Part shown: in pieces, positions 13,931-21,547 of the stretch | How positions within the stretch are numbered: position 1 is the first letter of the stretch | Layout: each line of letters begins with the position of its first letter | Assembly (NCBI GenBank): GCA_031549535.1 | Contig: JAVBPP010000046.1 | Coordinates: forward strand, 1-21,547 | Source of the DNA: JAVBPP01 sp031549535 | Lineage (GTDB): Bacteria > Bacillota > Clostridia > Oscillospirales > Acutalibacteraceae | Length of the DNA: 21,547 nucleotides | Direction of reading: 5' to 3' | Position numbers and translations under genes: made by a program | Notes under the pieces: generated by a model | Told to the model about the DNA's origin: nothing | Seen by the model: only the letters and a program-made list of their open reading frames with translations | Database searches by the model: none

Positions 13931-15460
13931 TTATGAGAACGGATCCAAAATATCCGGCTCTGTGGTGGTTGCGGGATCCTCCTGGTCGCCCTTATCTTCC
14001 ACCAGAGCTACCTTAACATCAAATTTTTTAATCTCGTAGTTGACATTCACGCGGCAGAGGGTGAGGGTGAGCACATCGCCCACCTTGCTCTTTTCAATGG
14101 TGTCCGCAAGCAAGTCCGGGTCATCCATGTTTTTGCCGTTGACGGCGATAATCATGTCGTTTTTCTGTGCATCTGTCTTGTTCAGGTTGCTGTCCTGGGT
14201 GATGCTGTCGATAATCAGAGAGCCTGCCGGGAGTTTGTTGGCCTGCACCACCATGCTGTACTGCTGGCTGGCGCTCACAGGGTAGTATACAATGCCGAGC
14301 TTGGTTCTATCCGGAACATAGCTGAACTGAATGAGCTTGTTAACAATCGTCATGGCGTCTTTCGTTGGTATGGCAAAGCCCATGCCCTCGTATTCCTCAG
14401 CCATAATTTTCATGGAGTTGATGCCGACCACTTGGCCGAACTCGTTCACAAGGGCACCGCCGGAGTTGCCGGGGCTGATGGCTGCGTTGTGCTGGATGCA
14501 TTCCATGTTATAACCGCTCTGGCTGCCGACATCCCTGCCAATTGCAGAAACAACGCCGTTGGTAAAGGAGCCGAAGAACTTCATGCCGCCGGGATTGCCC
14601 ACGGCGTAAACTGCAGAGCCGACTTTCAGTGCGTCCGATTTCCCGAATTCCGCCTGTTTCAGGCCCTTCTCCTTGATGCGCAGTACACCTAAATCTGTGC
14701 GCTTATCCAAGCCGACGATATCGGCCTTATACTGCTTGCCGCTCTCCAGCTGAACAAAAATACCGGAGTTACTGCCGGAAACCACATGGGCACAGGTAAT
14801 GATATAGGTATAGGTTTTTGTTGTATCCTCTCCCATGATAATACCGGAACCTTCGCCCCCAATCTGGTTGCCGATGCCCGCGTAAACCACAATGCCCACT
14901 ACGCTCGGTTTCACTTTTTCCGCCACCTGCTCCGCGCTGAGCGTACCGCTCGCAGAGGCCGGGGCGTTGGTGGTATCCGGCGTGTCGTTCAGCGCCATGG
15001 TCGGCGCGTTCGGGTCACCGGAGGCCTTGCCGCCCTCATTGCCGCGCGTGGCAATCGCAACACCTGCCACAACGCCGGAAATACACAGGCAAATCGCCAA
15101 AATCACACACAACAGCTTTAGCCCGTTGCCGCCCTTTTTCACTGCAGGCGCAGCAGGAACCGGAGCAGAATTGTAATACGGATTCTGATAAGGCTGCGGC
15201 GGCGGCGGCATCTGCTGCATCTGCGGGGGTACATAGTAGGGCTTGGGAGCCGGCGGCTCCTGCTGGGAGTTATAATACGCACTGTTCTGCTGATACACTG
15301 CCGGCTGTTCAAGGGGCTGCTCTTGAGCGGGCTGCTCGAAAGGCTGCTCTTGCGCGCCCTGCATTTGCGGCGCAGCAGACTCCTGCTCAGCAGACGGTAT
15401 TGCCTGCGGGGTTTCGTGCTCCGGCTCAAAACCGTTCGGATTAAATTCGTTGTCGTTCAT
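13931..15460 (-). CDS. HtrA/DegP-like membrane-anchored serine protease with PDZ domain
   Basis: A 509-residue protein. Residues 1-110 are a Pro/Gln-rich disordered cytoplasmic region, 113-138 a single membrane helix, and about 180-370 a trypsin-like protease domain. The catalytic triad is H225 (ITCAHVV), D256 (RTDLGVL) and S333 (SPGNSGGAL). A PDZ-like domain (about 385-480) has ITQDSNLNKTDAQKNDMIIAVNG. Such proteases degrade misfolded exported proteins or process surface proteins. The frame is open a further 51 codons upstream, but those cross the structured intergenic element. ATG 15460 has AAGGATGG upstream. It is the fourth gene of the surface protein-regulator-kinase-protease cluster, an order reminiscent of HtrC at the end of WalRK operons. 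Confidence 0.92.
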   Translation of the reverse strand: MNDNEFNPNGFEPEHETPQAIPSAEQESAAPQMQGAQEQPFEQPAQEQPLEQPAVYQQNSAYYNSQQEPPAPKPYYVPPQMQQMPPPPQPYQNPYYNSAPVPAAPAVKKGGNGLKLLCVILAICLCISGVVAGVAIATRGNEGGKASGDPNAPTMALNDTPDTTNAPASASGTLSAEQVAEKVKPSVVGIVVYAGIGNQIGGEGSGIIMGEDTTKTYTYIITCAHVVSGSNSGIFVQLESGKQYKADIVGLDKRTDLGVLRIKEKGLKQAEFGKSDALKVGSAVYAVGNPGGMKFFGSFTNGVVSAIGRDVGSQSGYNMECIQHNAAISPGNSGGALVNEFGQVVGINSMKIMAEEYEGMGFAIPTKDAMTIVNKLIQFSYVPDRTKLGIVYYPVSASQQYSMVVQANKLPAGSLIIDSITQDSNLNKTDAQKNDMIIAVNGKNMDDPDLLADTIEKSKVGDVLTLTLCRVNVNYEIKKFDVKVALVEDKGDQEDPATTTEPDILDPFS

Positions 15461-15489
15461 TATTATGACCATCCTTTCAGAAGCCGGTA

Positions 15490-15600
15490 GAAGTTTTGCG
15501 CGTTTCGCAATCCGCAGCGTGCGGGGAGCGCAGCGAATTTTTGTCCGCCTTTTGACAAAAAAGCACAAAACTTCAGTTTGAAAAACTTGTTTTTCAAACT
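15490..15600. repeat. Structured intergenic element between kinase and protease genes
   Basis: Several perfect stems are packed into about 111 bp: GAAGTTTTG (15490-15498) with CAAAACTTC (15566-15574) enclosing GCG/CGC, CCGCA/TGCGG (15512-15524) and TTTTTGTC/GACAAAAA (15538-15561). An adjoining 11-bp hairpin AGTTTGAAAAA/TTTTTCAAACT (15575-15600) has a four-base loop. This density of symmetry looks like a dispersed intergenic repeat of the REP/MITE kind. It may tune expression or stability of the downstream protease message. Confidence 0.6.
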
Positions 15601-15614
15601 TCCAACTCCTCAAA

Positions 15615-17144
15615 CTAATTCTCTGTTCGGGGCAGGGCGCCTGCCCGGGGAAGGGTAAAGCGAAACTCTGTGTAACGGTTCATCTCGCTCTCAACGCTAA
15701 TGGTTCCGCCGTGCAGTTCCACAATGCTTTTCACAATATACAGCCCCAAACCGGCGCTGCGCACATCGTAGCTGCGCGACTTGTCAACCTTATAAAACCG
15801 CTCAAAAATATTGCCGACCTCTTCGGGAGGAATCCCAGCACCGCTGTTACGGATAGAAATCGTATAATTGGTATCATTCGCGCTCGCGGCCAGTGTAATC
15901 TGCCCATCTTCATTCACAAACTTGACCGCGTTGTCAATCAGATTGTACACAACCTGATGAATCATATCCTCATCCGCAAGCACATTGACCGTACCCATAC
16001 GTTCAAAGCCGTTGATGGTGATGTGTTTGTTTGTGATTTCCTGTTCAAACGCCAATAGTGTTTGGAACATCAGCCGCGCAATATCAAAGCGTTTGGGATT
16101 GAGCTGCAGTTCACCCGCCTCAATTTTGGACATGTTCAGCATGCTTGTCACAAGGCGGGAAAGGCGCTTGACCTCAGAGGATACAATTTTTAAATACTGT
16201 TTTTGCCTGCTCTGGTCAATCGTCCCGTCCAGAATTCCGTCGATAAAACCGCCTATAGTTGTCATGGGGGTCTTTAACTCATGCGAAACATTGGCAACAA
16301 AGCTGCGCCGCATGGACTCCAGCGTTGCCAGCGCACCCGCCATGGAGTTAAAATCCTGCACCAATTCACCCAGCTCGTCTTTATACTCCTTCCTGCGGAA
16401 GAAGCGGTGGTAGCTAATGCGTCTGCTGAAATCGCCCATGGCGTATTGCTTCGCCGCCCGTGACATATCGCGCAGCGGCTTTGTCATGCGATAGGTCATT
16501 ACATAAAAGGCGACAAACGCAATGGCCAGCGCAATAAAAGCAGCCACAAAAAACAGCCAGGAAACACTGCGAGCAATGGGAAGCATTTCCTGCGTGACAG
16601 GTTGGGTTAAAAAAACCGCGCCTAAAAATTTGCCATTCAACACCAGCGGCGCACTGGCCAAAAAGTGGTTCTTTTCAAAAGCCCCGTCCAGCTTGCCGCG
16701 TGTTTGCATGGTGCCGTTTTTCACCTGCTCCAGCGTTTGGCCGGAGACCTGCACCATGCTGTGGCGGCACTGCCCGGCGCTGGGGTTTTGGTTGCTGAGC
16801 ATGTCATAGCAATAAATGACCCGCCCGCTTTCATTGCAAACAAACACATCGGCGTTCAGTGATTCCTGAATCACGCCCAGAACAATAATGGCGAACATCT
16901 GGTTGACCTTAATTTCATCCTCACGGCTTAGGTTTGTGTCCAAATCCGCCTCGTCCTGCAGCTGAATATATTTTTTCGCATAGCTGTCGGCATTGGTCTG
17001 CAGCAACTCAATTTGTTTATCCGCCCAGTAATTCGTAAAAAACCACAGCAGGGTAACGCCCATCACCAAAAAACTGGACAGCATAATGGCCGAAGTCGTC
17101 GCAAAATATTTAAAGAAAATGCCGTTGCGTTTTTTTTGAAACAT
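15615..17144 (-). CDS. Sensor histidine kinase
   Basis: A 509-residue two-helix kinase. Membrane segment 1 is at about 14-36, an extracytoplasmic sensor at about 37-191, membrane segment 2 at 192-216, and HAMP at about 217-270. A HisKA domain follows with phospho-acceptor H288 in SHELKTPMTTI, then HATPase_c with N box (N405), G1 (SGAGIPPEE) and G2 (AGLGLYIVKS). It has no cytoplasmic PAS domain, unlike typical WalK, so it is closer to general PhoR/ResE-type kinases. It starts eight bases after the regulator stop with a weak ribosome site, so it is probably translated after it. The signal is unknown; the cluster suggests envelope state or surface protein status. Confidence 0.93.
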   Translation of the reverse strand: MFQKKRNGIFFKYFATTSAIMLSSFLVMGVTLLWFFTNYWADKQIELLQTNADSYAKKYIQLQDEADLDTNLSREDEIKVNQMFAIIVLGVIQESLNADVFVCNESGRVIYCYDMLSNQNPSAGQCRHSMVQVSGQTLEQVKNGTMQTRGKLDGAFEKNHFLASAPLVLNGKFLGAVFLTQPVTQEMLPIARSVSWLFFVAAFIALAIAFVAFYVMTYRMTKPLRDMSRAAKQYAMGDFSRRISYHRFFRRKEYKDELGELVQDFNSMAGALATLESMRRSFVANVSHELKTPMTTIGGFIDGILDGTIDQSRQKQYLKIVSSEVKRLSRLVTSMLNMSKIEAGELQLNPKRFDIARLMFQTLLAFEQEITNKHITINGFERMGTVNVLADEDMIHQVVYNLIDNAVKFVNEDGQITLAASANDTNYTISIRNSGAGIPPEEVGNIFERFYKVDKSRSYDVRSAGLGLYIVKSIVELHGGTISVESEMNRYTEFRFTLPRAGALPRTEN

Positions 17145-17152
17145 AGCTTGCT

Positions 17153-17842
17153 TTATTCTTTCGTCTCAAATTTATAGCCAACGCTCCAGACGGTTTTCAG
17201 CTCCCATTTATCGGAGACACCCTCCAGTTTTTCACGCAGGCGCTTGACATGCACATCCACCGTGCGGGAATCACCGTAATAATCAAAGCCCCAGACCTCG
17301 TCAAGCAGCTGGTCCCGCGTAAAGACACGGTTCGGATTGCTGGCCAGGTGATAAATCAACTCCATCTCTTTTGGAGGCGTATCCACGCGCTCGCCGTTGA
17401 CCTTGAGCTCATAGTTGGTTAGGTTGATTACCAGCTTGTCGTAATGCACTTCCTTCACATCGGACTGGGGGGCAACGCTGGTCCTGCGCAGCACAGCCTT
17501 GATGCGGGCCAAAATCTCCTTGGCCTCAAAGGGCTTGACCACATAATCATCCGCCCCCAGCTCCAGGCCGAGCACCTTGTCAAAGGTCTCGCCCTTGGCA
17601 GTGAGCATAATAATGGGCGTTTCCGCCAACTTGCGGATTTCGCGGCAAACCTGCCAGCCATCCAGCTTGGGCAGCATGATATCCAGCAGCACCAGGTCAG
17701 GCTGATTTTCTTTAAAGGCAGCCAAGGCGGCGTCTCCGTCATTTTCAATGCTTACGCTGTAGCCGTCCTTTTCCAAATACAGCCGTAGCAGCTCACAGAT
17801 ATTGCTGTCGTCATCTACAACGAGAATTCTTTCTTCTGCCAT
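17153..17842 (-). CDS. OmpR/PhoB-family response regulator
   Basis: A 229-residue regulator. The receiver domain (about 5-118) has the acidic pocket D10/D11, phospho-acceptor D54 in LLDIMLPKLDG, and the conserved lysine in KPFEAKE. The winged-helix DNA-binding domain (about 130-227) has the recognition helix DSRTVDVHVKRLREKL and ends TVWSVGYKFE. ATG 17842 is preferred, with GGAGG five bases upstream; an in-frame ATG at 17854 contains that site. It is the cognate partner of the kinase encoded next. OmpR-family regulators bind direct repeats of about 11-bp period, as in the box at 5227-5243, but no link is proven. Confidence 0.94.
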   Translation of the reverse strand: MAEERILVVDDDSNICELLRLYLEKDGYSVSIENDGDAALAAFKENQPDLVLLDIMLPKLDGWQVCREIRKLAETPIIMLTAKGETFDKVLGLELGADDYVVKPFEAKEILARIKAVLRRTSVAPQSDVKEVHYDKLVINLTNYELKVNGERVDTPPKEMELIYHLASNPNRVFTRDQLLDEVWGFDYYGDSRTVDVHVKRLREKLEGVSDKWELKTVWSVGYKFETKE

Positions 17843-17878
17843 ACGATCCTCCATCCTGCGCGGTGCGCAGCTCTTTGA

Positions 17879-19642
17879 TTAAAAGCGATTTTCTTTTTTC
17901 TTTGCGCCCGGCTTGCCGTTTTGTTTTGTGTTGTAAGCATAGTAGCCGCCGCCCGCCGCAACCAACAGCACACCGCCGCCCGCCGCATACATCCACATCT
18001 GAAGCCCCGTTTCCGCGAGCCCTGCCTTGTCTGAAGAGCCGGGGCTCTGCTCGCCGTTGAAATCCACGGGGGTATTCTCAAAACCGGGGGAAACGTATCC
18101 GCCCGCCGCGCTGGGGTTGGTAACCCCCTGCTGCGCGCCTGCATAGGCGTTTGTGGTAGTCAACCCGGCACCGGTATTGCCTTGCACCTCACCCGGCGTG
18201 TAACCGCCGCCGATGGGGGCTGTGATGATGTTGCTGACCTGGCTTTTGGTGGTAACGGCCTCCTGTGGGGGTTTTACATAAACATCCGTGTTCCCGCTCC
18301 CCTGCGGCGGATATTTTTCACCCTGCACAAAGGTGAACCGATAGGTGCGAAATTCGTTGATAGAACCCTGCTCATAGCTCACACGAACCTCCACGGTCTG
18401 CTGCTTCAGCTGGTTGTTTAGTGCGATTTCAAAGGGCAGGCGATCCAGCGCCTCCTCCCCGCCGATGGTGATGCTGACTTTTTCCCGCTTTCCGGGCGGT
18501 GTCATTAAATCGGCATAGCAAATCGGCGTAAGCCAAACAGAGGAACGTTTATAGCTTAAATCAATTCGGTAGCTATATACATCGGAATAAAAGTCTTCAC
18601 CCAGCTCAAAATAGCCCAGCTCCAGGGACCGGTCAAACAGCGTTTGCAGCGGCGTATTCGCCTGCACGGAACCGCCGCGCTCGAGCACCATCGTTTCCAA
18701 AACCAGGCGGGTCAGCGCATCCGCCTGCGCCTGTTCGGTGGGCAGGAACAAAAGCTCCGCCATGCTGCCGGGCTGGATGCGAATTCCGTAACGCTCCTTG
18801 AGCACCGAGATTAAGGCGTAGGTATCCAGCTCTGTGTCAGTTGCCTCCTCGTCCACCGAATAGCCAAGCTGTTCGGCGGTCATGCGCTTGAAGTAACGCA
18901 TGAGGTCCTCGTCGCTGGTCTCATCTGTCACGGGATAGCCCTGCACTTTAAGGGAATAGCGAATCAGCTCATACAAAAACGCCTGCATTGTCTCCACATT
19001 TTTGGAGTTGAGCACCGCGCCCTTGGAATCCGCCGGCTTACCGTCCGGATTCGTCACCGTTGTCAGGGAGGAGGCGGATAAAAACATCACCATCGCTTTT
19101 TCTAGCGTAACATTTTTCGGGATATTCAGGGGCTTTGTGAGGAAACCGCTCTCTTCCAGCGTAGAAGCCATGCCGCGGTTTAAAATAGCGTAAAGAATCA
19201 AGGTATAAGACTGGGTATTTTCATCATCCTTTTCCGGATAGATGATGCCGTAGTTTTCCACCAGCCAGATGCGCTGCTCGGCGTAGGACTCTGTCACACC
19301 CATGCCGATTAGCAGCAGGCTGGCCTGTTGGATGATGAACTGCACCTCCTCCAGAACACCGGCCTCCCCCTTGCTGTATTCCTGCACATAAGTGAGCATT
19401 TCATATTGAAAATCGCTCAAGTTGCGGGAATGGGGGTAATTCGCAAGCGCAATCATGGGCGACAGGCGCACCTGCGAAACATCCTCGCGGATAAACACAT
19501 CTTCCAACCAGGCATAGCTCTGGTTGGTTGGCCTTAAGGCTTGGGTTTGCGCAAACGCGGTGAAGGAGCCGGAGCCGATGAAAACCAGCAGTCCGGCCGC
19601 GATACCGCCGCAAACAGCTTTTTTTATGGATAGACGACGCAA
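17879..19642 (-). CDS. Surface protein with LAETG-type cell-wall anchor
   Basis: A 587-residue exported protein. The signal peptide (1-31) ends AFA|Q. A largely helical region (about 40-370) is followed by a beta-rich segment (about 375-470, with RIDLSYKRSS... and TVEVRVSYEQ), then a Gly/Thr/Pro-rich spacer. The C-terminus is a sorting signal: LAETG (542-546), a hydrophobic helix, and the basic tail KPGAKKKENRF. LAxTG is the motif of class E-type sortases, so wall anchoring is likely; no sortase is in the window. The domain family is not recognised. Start: TTG 19642 has AAGGAA eight bases upstream and starts a good signal peptide. The regulator gene begins 36 bases after its stop, so it may lead the operon. 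Confidence 0.8.
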   Translation of the reverse strand: MRRLSIKKAVCGGIAAGLLVFIGSGSFTAFAQTQALRPTNQSYAWLEDVFIREDVSQVRLSPMIALANYPHSRNLSDFQYEMLTYVQEYSKGEAGVLEEVQFIIQQASLLLIGMGVTESYAEQRIWLVENYGIIYPEKDDENTQSYTLILYAILNRGMASTLEESGFLTKPLNIPKNVTLEKAMVMFLSASSLTTVTNPDGKPADSKGAVLNSKNVETMQAFLYELIRYSLKVQGYPVTDETSDEDLMRYFKRMTAEQLGYSVDEEATDTELDTYALISVLKERYGIRIQPGSMAELLFLPTEQAQADALTRLVLETMVLERGGSVQANTPLQTLFDRSLELGYFELGEDFYSDVYSYRIDLSYKRSSVWLTPICYADLMTPPGKREKVSITIGGEEALDRLPFEIALNNQLKQQTVEVRVSYEQGSINEFRTYRFTFVQGEKYPPQGSGNTDVYVKPPQEAVTTKSQVSNIITAPIGGGYTPGEVQGNTGAGLTTTNAYAGAQQGVTNPSAAGGYVSPGFENTPVDFNGEQSPGSSDKAGLAETGLQMWMYAAGGGVLLVAAGGGYYAYNTKQNGKPGAKKKENRF

Positions 19643-19674
19643 TGCAATCGTTCCTTTCCGGGTTATTTGCCTCC

Positions 19675-19683
19675 AGTATAGCA
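19675..19683 (-). promoter_or_regulatory. Extended -10 promoter of the surface protein operon
   Basis: On the minus strand TGCTATACT, with TATACT at 19680-19675, about 26 bases of leader before TTG 19642. The 12-base string ATGTGCTATACT is identical to that before pyk. The -35 is weak. Confidence 0.55.
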
Positions 19684-19823
19684 CATTGCCGCACATGGGG
19701 AAAGTATGAAACATTTCCCGGGAAGTATTTCCGCGCGGAGGAACCCTATGATGCCATTTAACAGGATAAAACGGATTTCCGCATGAAATTCCTGTGTCAA
19801 AACCGTAAATTTTACAAATTCCA

Positions 19824-20864
19824 CTATTGGACTACGGCGAAACAAAAGCTTGTTGTGCTGCGGAATGTTTCACCCGCGCGAACAGTGCAGCTGGGAAACT
19901 CCGGCTTGTTGGGCGTATCCGGATAATACTGCGTCTCCAGGCAAAAGCCCGCGTGCTGGCGCATGGGGATGCCGTTTTTGCCGCTTTCCCCGTCCAAAAA
20001 ATTACCCGTATACAACTGCACACCGGGCAAATCCGTGAACACGCGCATTTCACGCCCGCTCTCCGGCTCAAACACCACTGCGGCGGGGAGGCCTTCCCCT
20101 TGATTCAAACAAAAATTATGGTCATAGCCCTTGCACTGGGTCAGCTGGGTTTCATCCGCGTGAATCTCCTGCCCGATGGGTTTTGCCGCGCGAAAATCAA
20201 AGGGTGTGCCCGCAACGCTTTGCAGCTCCCCGGTGGGGATGCTGGCCGCATCCGTGGGGGTAAAGCAATCCGCGTTGATTTGCAGCACATGCCCGAGCAC
20301 ATCGCGCTCAAACGCACCGCTCAAATTAAAATAGGCGTGGTTGGTTAGGTTGAGTATGGTGTCCCGGTCAGGCACGGCCTCAAAGCAAATTTCCAGGCAG
20401 TTATCCGGCGTAAAACGGTAGGTAACTGCCGCATCCACCGCTCCGGGAAATCCGTGGGCACCCTGCGGACTGCTGTAAGTAAAGCGAACCGTATCCTCAG
20501 CGAGAATTTCGGCATCCCAGACCGCATCGCCGAACTCGCCGCCGCCGTGCAGGCAGGTGATGTCATCCTCGTTTTTGGTGACGTTGTAACACGCGCCGTT
20601 CAAGCAAAAGCTGCCGCCCGCGATACGGTTGGCATAGCGCCCAATGGTTTTGCCGTGGCCGGCGGAAAACGCCTCGTGCCCCGCAATGCTGTCAAAACCG
20701 AGAATCACATCGCTGAGCCGGCCGTTTTGATCCGGCACAAACACGCTCTGCAGCGTTGCTCCGTAGGTGATGAGCTGCACGGATGCACCGGTGGCATGTG
20801 CTATTGTATAAAGTGCAATTGCCCTGCCGTCCCGCAGAGCACCGAAATCCTGTTTGCTGACCAT
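19824..20864 (-). CDS. galM: Aldose 1-epimerase (galactose mutarotase)
   Basis: A 346-residue cytosolic enzyme that interconverts alpha and beta anomers of galactose/glucose, feeding sugar kinases. The family residues are present: GRYANRI near residue 76, H106 in LHGGGE, catalytic acid H176 in NLTNHAYFNL, and catalytic base E310 in CLETQYYPDTPN. Length is typical. AAAGGAG lies six bases before ATG 20864, and the gene has a perfect consensus promoter. No other galactose genes are adjacent, so it is a housekeeping or orphan copy. Confidence 0.95.
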   Translation of the reverse strand: MVSKQDFGALRDGRAIALYTIAHATGASVQLITYGATLQSVFVPDQNGRLSDVILGFDSIAGHEAFSAGHGKTIGRYANRIAGGSFCLNGACYNVTKNEDDITCLHGGGEFGDAVWDAEILAEDTVRFTYSSPQGAHGFPGAVDAAVTYRFTPDNCLEICFEAVPDRDTILNLTNHAYFNLSGAFERDVLGHVLQINADCFTPTDAASIPTGELQSVAGTPFDFRAAKPIGQEIHADETQLTQCKGYDHNFCLNQGEGLPAAVVFEPESGREMRVFTDLPGVQLYTGNFLDGESGKNGIPMRQHAGFCLETQYYPDTPNKPEFPSCTVRAGETFRSTTSFCFAVVQ

Positions 20865-20910
20865 AGTCTGCTCCTTTACCCCAAATCATATGCAAAATAT
20901 TCCAAATACC

Positions 20911-20939
20911 ATTATAGCGGCAGGAATATATTCTGTCAA
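20911..20939 (-). promoter_or_regulatory. Perfect consensus promoter of galM
   Basis: On the minus strand TTGACA (20939-20934), a 17-base spacer and TATAAT (20916-20911). The start is near 20904, about 40 bases before the ATG. Confidence 0.9.
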
Positions 20940-20982
20940 AGCTTTTATAGCACAATTATGTGATAACTGTGTGGCTGCTCTG

Positions 20983-21020
20983 TGAAAAAAAGAAAAAGGT
21001 CCGGAAAAACCCGAACCTTT
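20983..21020 (-). terminator. Intrinsic terminator of the TVP38-like gene
   Basis: On the minus strand AAAGGTTCGG (21020-21011) pairs with CCGGACCTTT (21004-20995), one G-U pair, followed by TTTCTTTTTTTC (20994-20983). Confidence 0.88.
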
Positions 21021-21027
21021 GTTGCGG

Positions 21028-21547
21028 TTATGCGCTTTCCTCATCCCGCTCCGCCTGTACCGCCCGCTTCTGAATCACAAATTTATACAACAGTGAGGAA
21101 AGCAGCGAGAGCACAATGACGATGGAAAAGGAAATAACGGAGGGCAGGGAGAAGGGCTCGGTGATGTTCGCGCCCAAAACCGTTACGGCTATCATATACG
21201 GTGTCATGCCGATAACAGAGCCCAGAACCATGTTCCTGTAACGCACATGCATCGCCCCCAGCGCCATGCTGGACAGGTCACAGGGGATGATGCCGATGAG
21301 CTTGACGAGGTAGACGAAGAAAAACTCATTGTCGCGCTTCAGGCGATAGAGGTGGACGGCCTTGGGGTATTTGGCGACCAGCTTGTCCACCGTTTCCTGC
21401 CCCGTGAATTTCCCCAGCCAATAGGGGATCGAAATGGTGATGGCGATGCCCAGCATATTAATGAGAATCGCCGGCAGGGTGGGGAAGAGTATGCCGGCGC
21501 TTGCATACAGCACCGGAATGGGGAACACGAAGGTCAGGGATTTCAGT
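21028..21547 (-). CDS. TVP38/TMEM64 (DedA-like, VTT domain) membrane protein, 5' end outside window
   Basis: The frame is open to the window edge, reading LKSLTFVFPIPVLYASAGILFP at its visible start, so the GTG at 21528 is internal and the N-terminus is missing. About 172 residues are seen. The VTT-domain features include PIPVLYASAGILFP, the loop RLKRDNEFFFVYLVKLIGIIPCDLSSMALGA and several membrane helices. The charged tail ends AERDEESA. These proteins are linked to lipid scrambling or membrane homeostasis; the exact role in Clostridia is unclear. It is followed by a strong terminator before the galM promoter. Confidence 0.85.
   Translation of the reverse strand, partial: LKSLTFVFPIPVLYASAGILFPTLPAILINMLGIAITISIPYWLGKFTGQETVDKLVAKYPKAVHLYRLKRDNEFFFVYLVKLIGIIPCDLSSMALGAMHVRYRNMVLGSVIGMTPYMIAVTVLGANITEPFSLPSVISFSIVIVLSLLSSLLYKFVIQKRAVQAERDEESA

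Noticed and set aside
15461..15613. Longer N-terminus for the HtrA-like protease
   Set aside because: The extension is encoded by the multi-stem intergenic element and is basic and Cys-rich, unlike the acidic Pro/Gln-rich start of the protein at ATG 15460.
13931..17842. Calling the regulator and kinase WalR and WalK
   Set aside because: The kinase lacks a PAS domain and the genes for WalH, WalI and WalJ are missing. The similarity is only in gene order and general family.
1..21547. CRISPR array, IS element or prophage
   Set aside because: No regularly spaced repeats and no transposase, integrase or phage structural gene were seen on either strand.

Overview
The window looks like chromosomal DNA of a Gram-positive Clostridia-type bacterium, possibly of the Oscillospiraceae/Ruminococcaceae kind. 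The evidence is strong GGAGG-type ribosome binding sites, GTG/TTG starts, several consensus TTGACA/TATAAT promoters, tRNAs with encoded CCA, T-tailed intrinsic terminators, and much cell-wall machinery (an Ig-like/NlpC-P60 hydrolase, an M15 peptidase with a peptidoglycan-binding domain, a LAETG-anchored surface protein). Most genes have moderately GC-rich third positions. Two stretches are clearly AT-rich and look acquired: about 120-1350 and about 10490-13900. The taxonomic assignment is inference.

Left part (1-8964). A palindromic repeat of about 122 bp abuts a decayed gene, which runs without a stop into a nucleotidyltransferase-fold gene (539-1348). A double zinc-ribbon protein (minus) and pyruvate kinase (plus) are divergent. 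A consensus promoter overlapping the pyk stop codon drives a gene resembling the DUF4868/KwaB family. Next come a secreted four-Ig-domain NlpC/P60 hydrolase, a membrane M28 peptidase and an M15 carboxypeptidase-like protein. The regulatory DNA here is compact: a WalR-like box lies in the NlpC/P60 promoter, a terminator holds the next gene's -10 element in its loop, and another terminator-like hairpin includes the next gene's Shine-Dalgarno (SD) sequence.

Middle (8965-13900), all minus strand. A three-tRNA operon (Met, Glu, Val) has a perfect consensus promoter. Upstream of it is a membrane-anchored GDPD phosphodiesterase with a long, apparently structured leader. Next is the AT-rich island: two ABC-2-like permeases, an ATPase, and a membrane-anchored extracytoplasmic protein whose reading frame is cut by an in-frame TGA. 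A small two-helix membrane protein follows, preceded by a hairpin that covers its ribosome binding site.

Right part (13931-21547), all minus strand. A LAETG-type surface protein, an OmpR-family response regulator, a sensor histidine kinase and an HtrA-like serine protease probably form one operon. It recalls the regulator-kinase-HtrC order of the WalRK locus but lacks WalH, WalI and WalJ. A structured repeat-like element lies between the kinase and protease genes. Upstream are galM, with its own consensus promoter, and a TVP38/DedA-like membrane protein that runs off the window. I saw no CRISPR array, transposase, integrase or rRNA.
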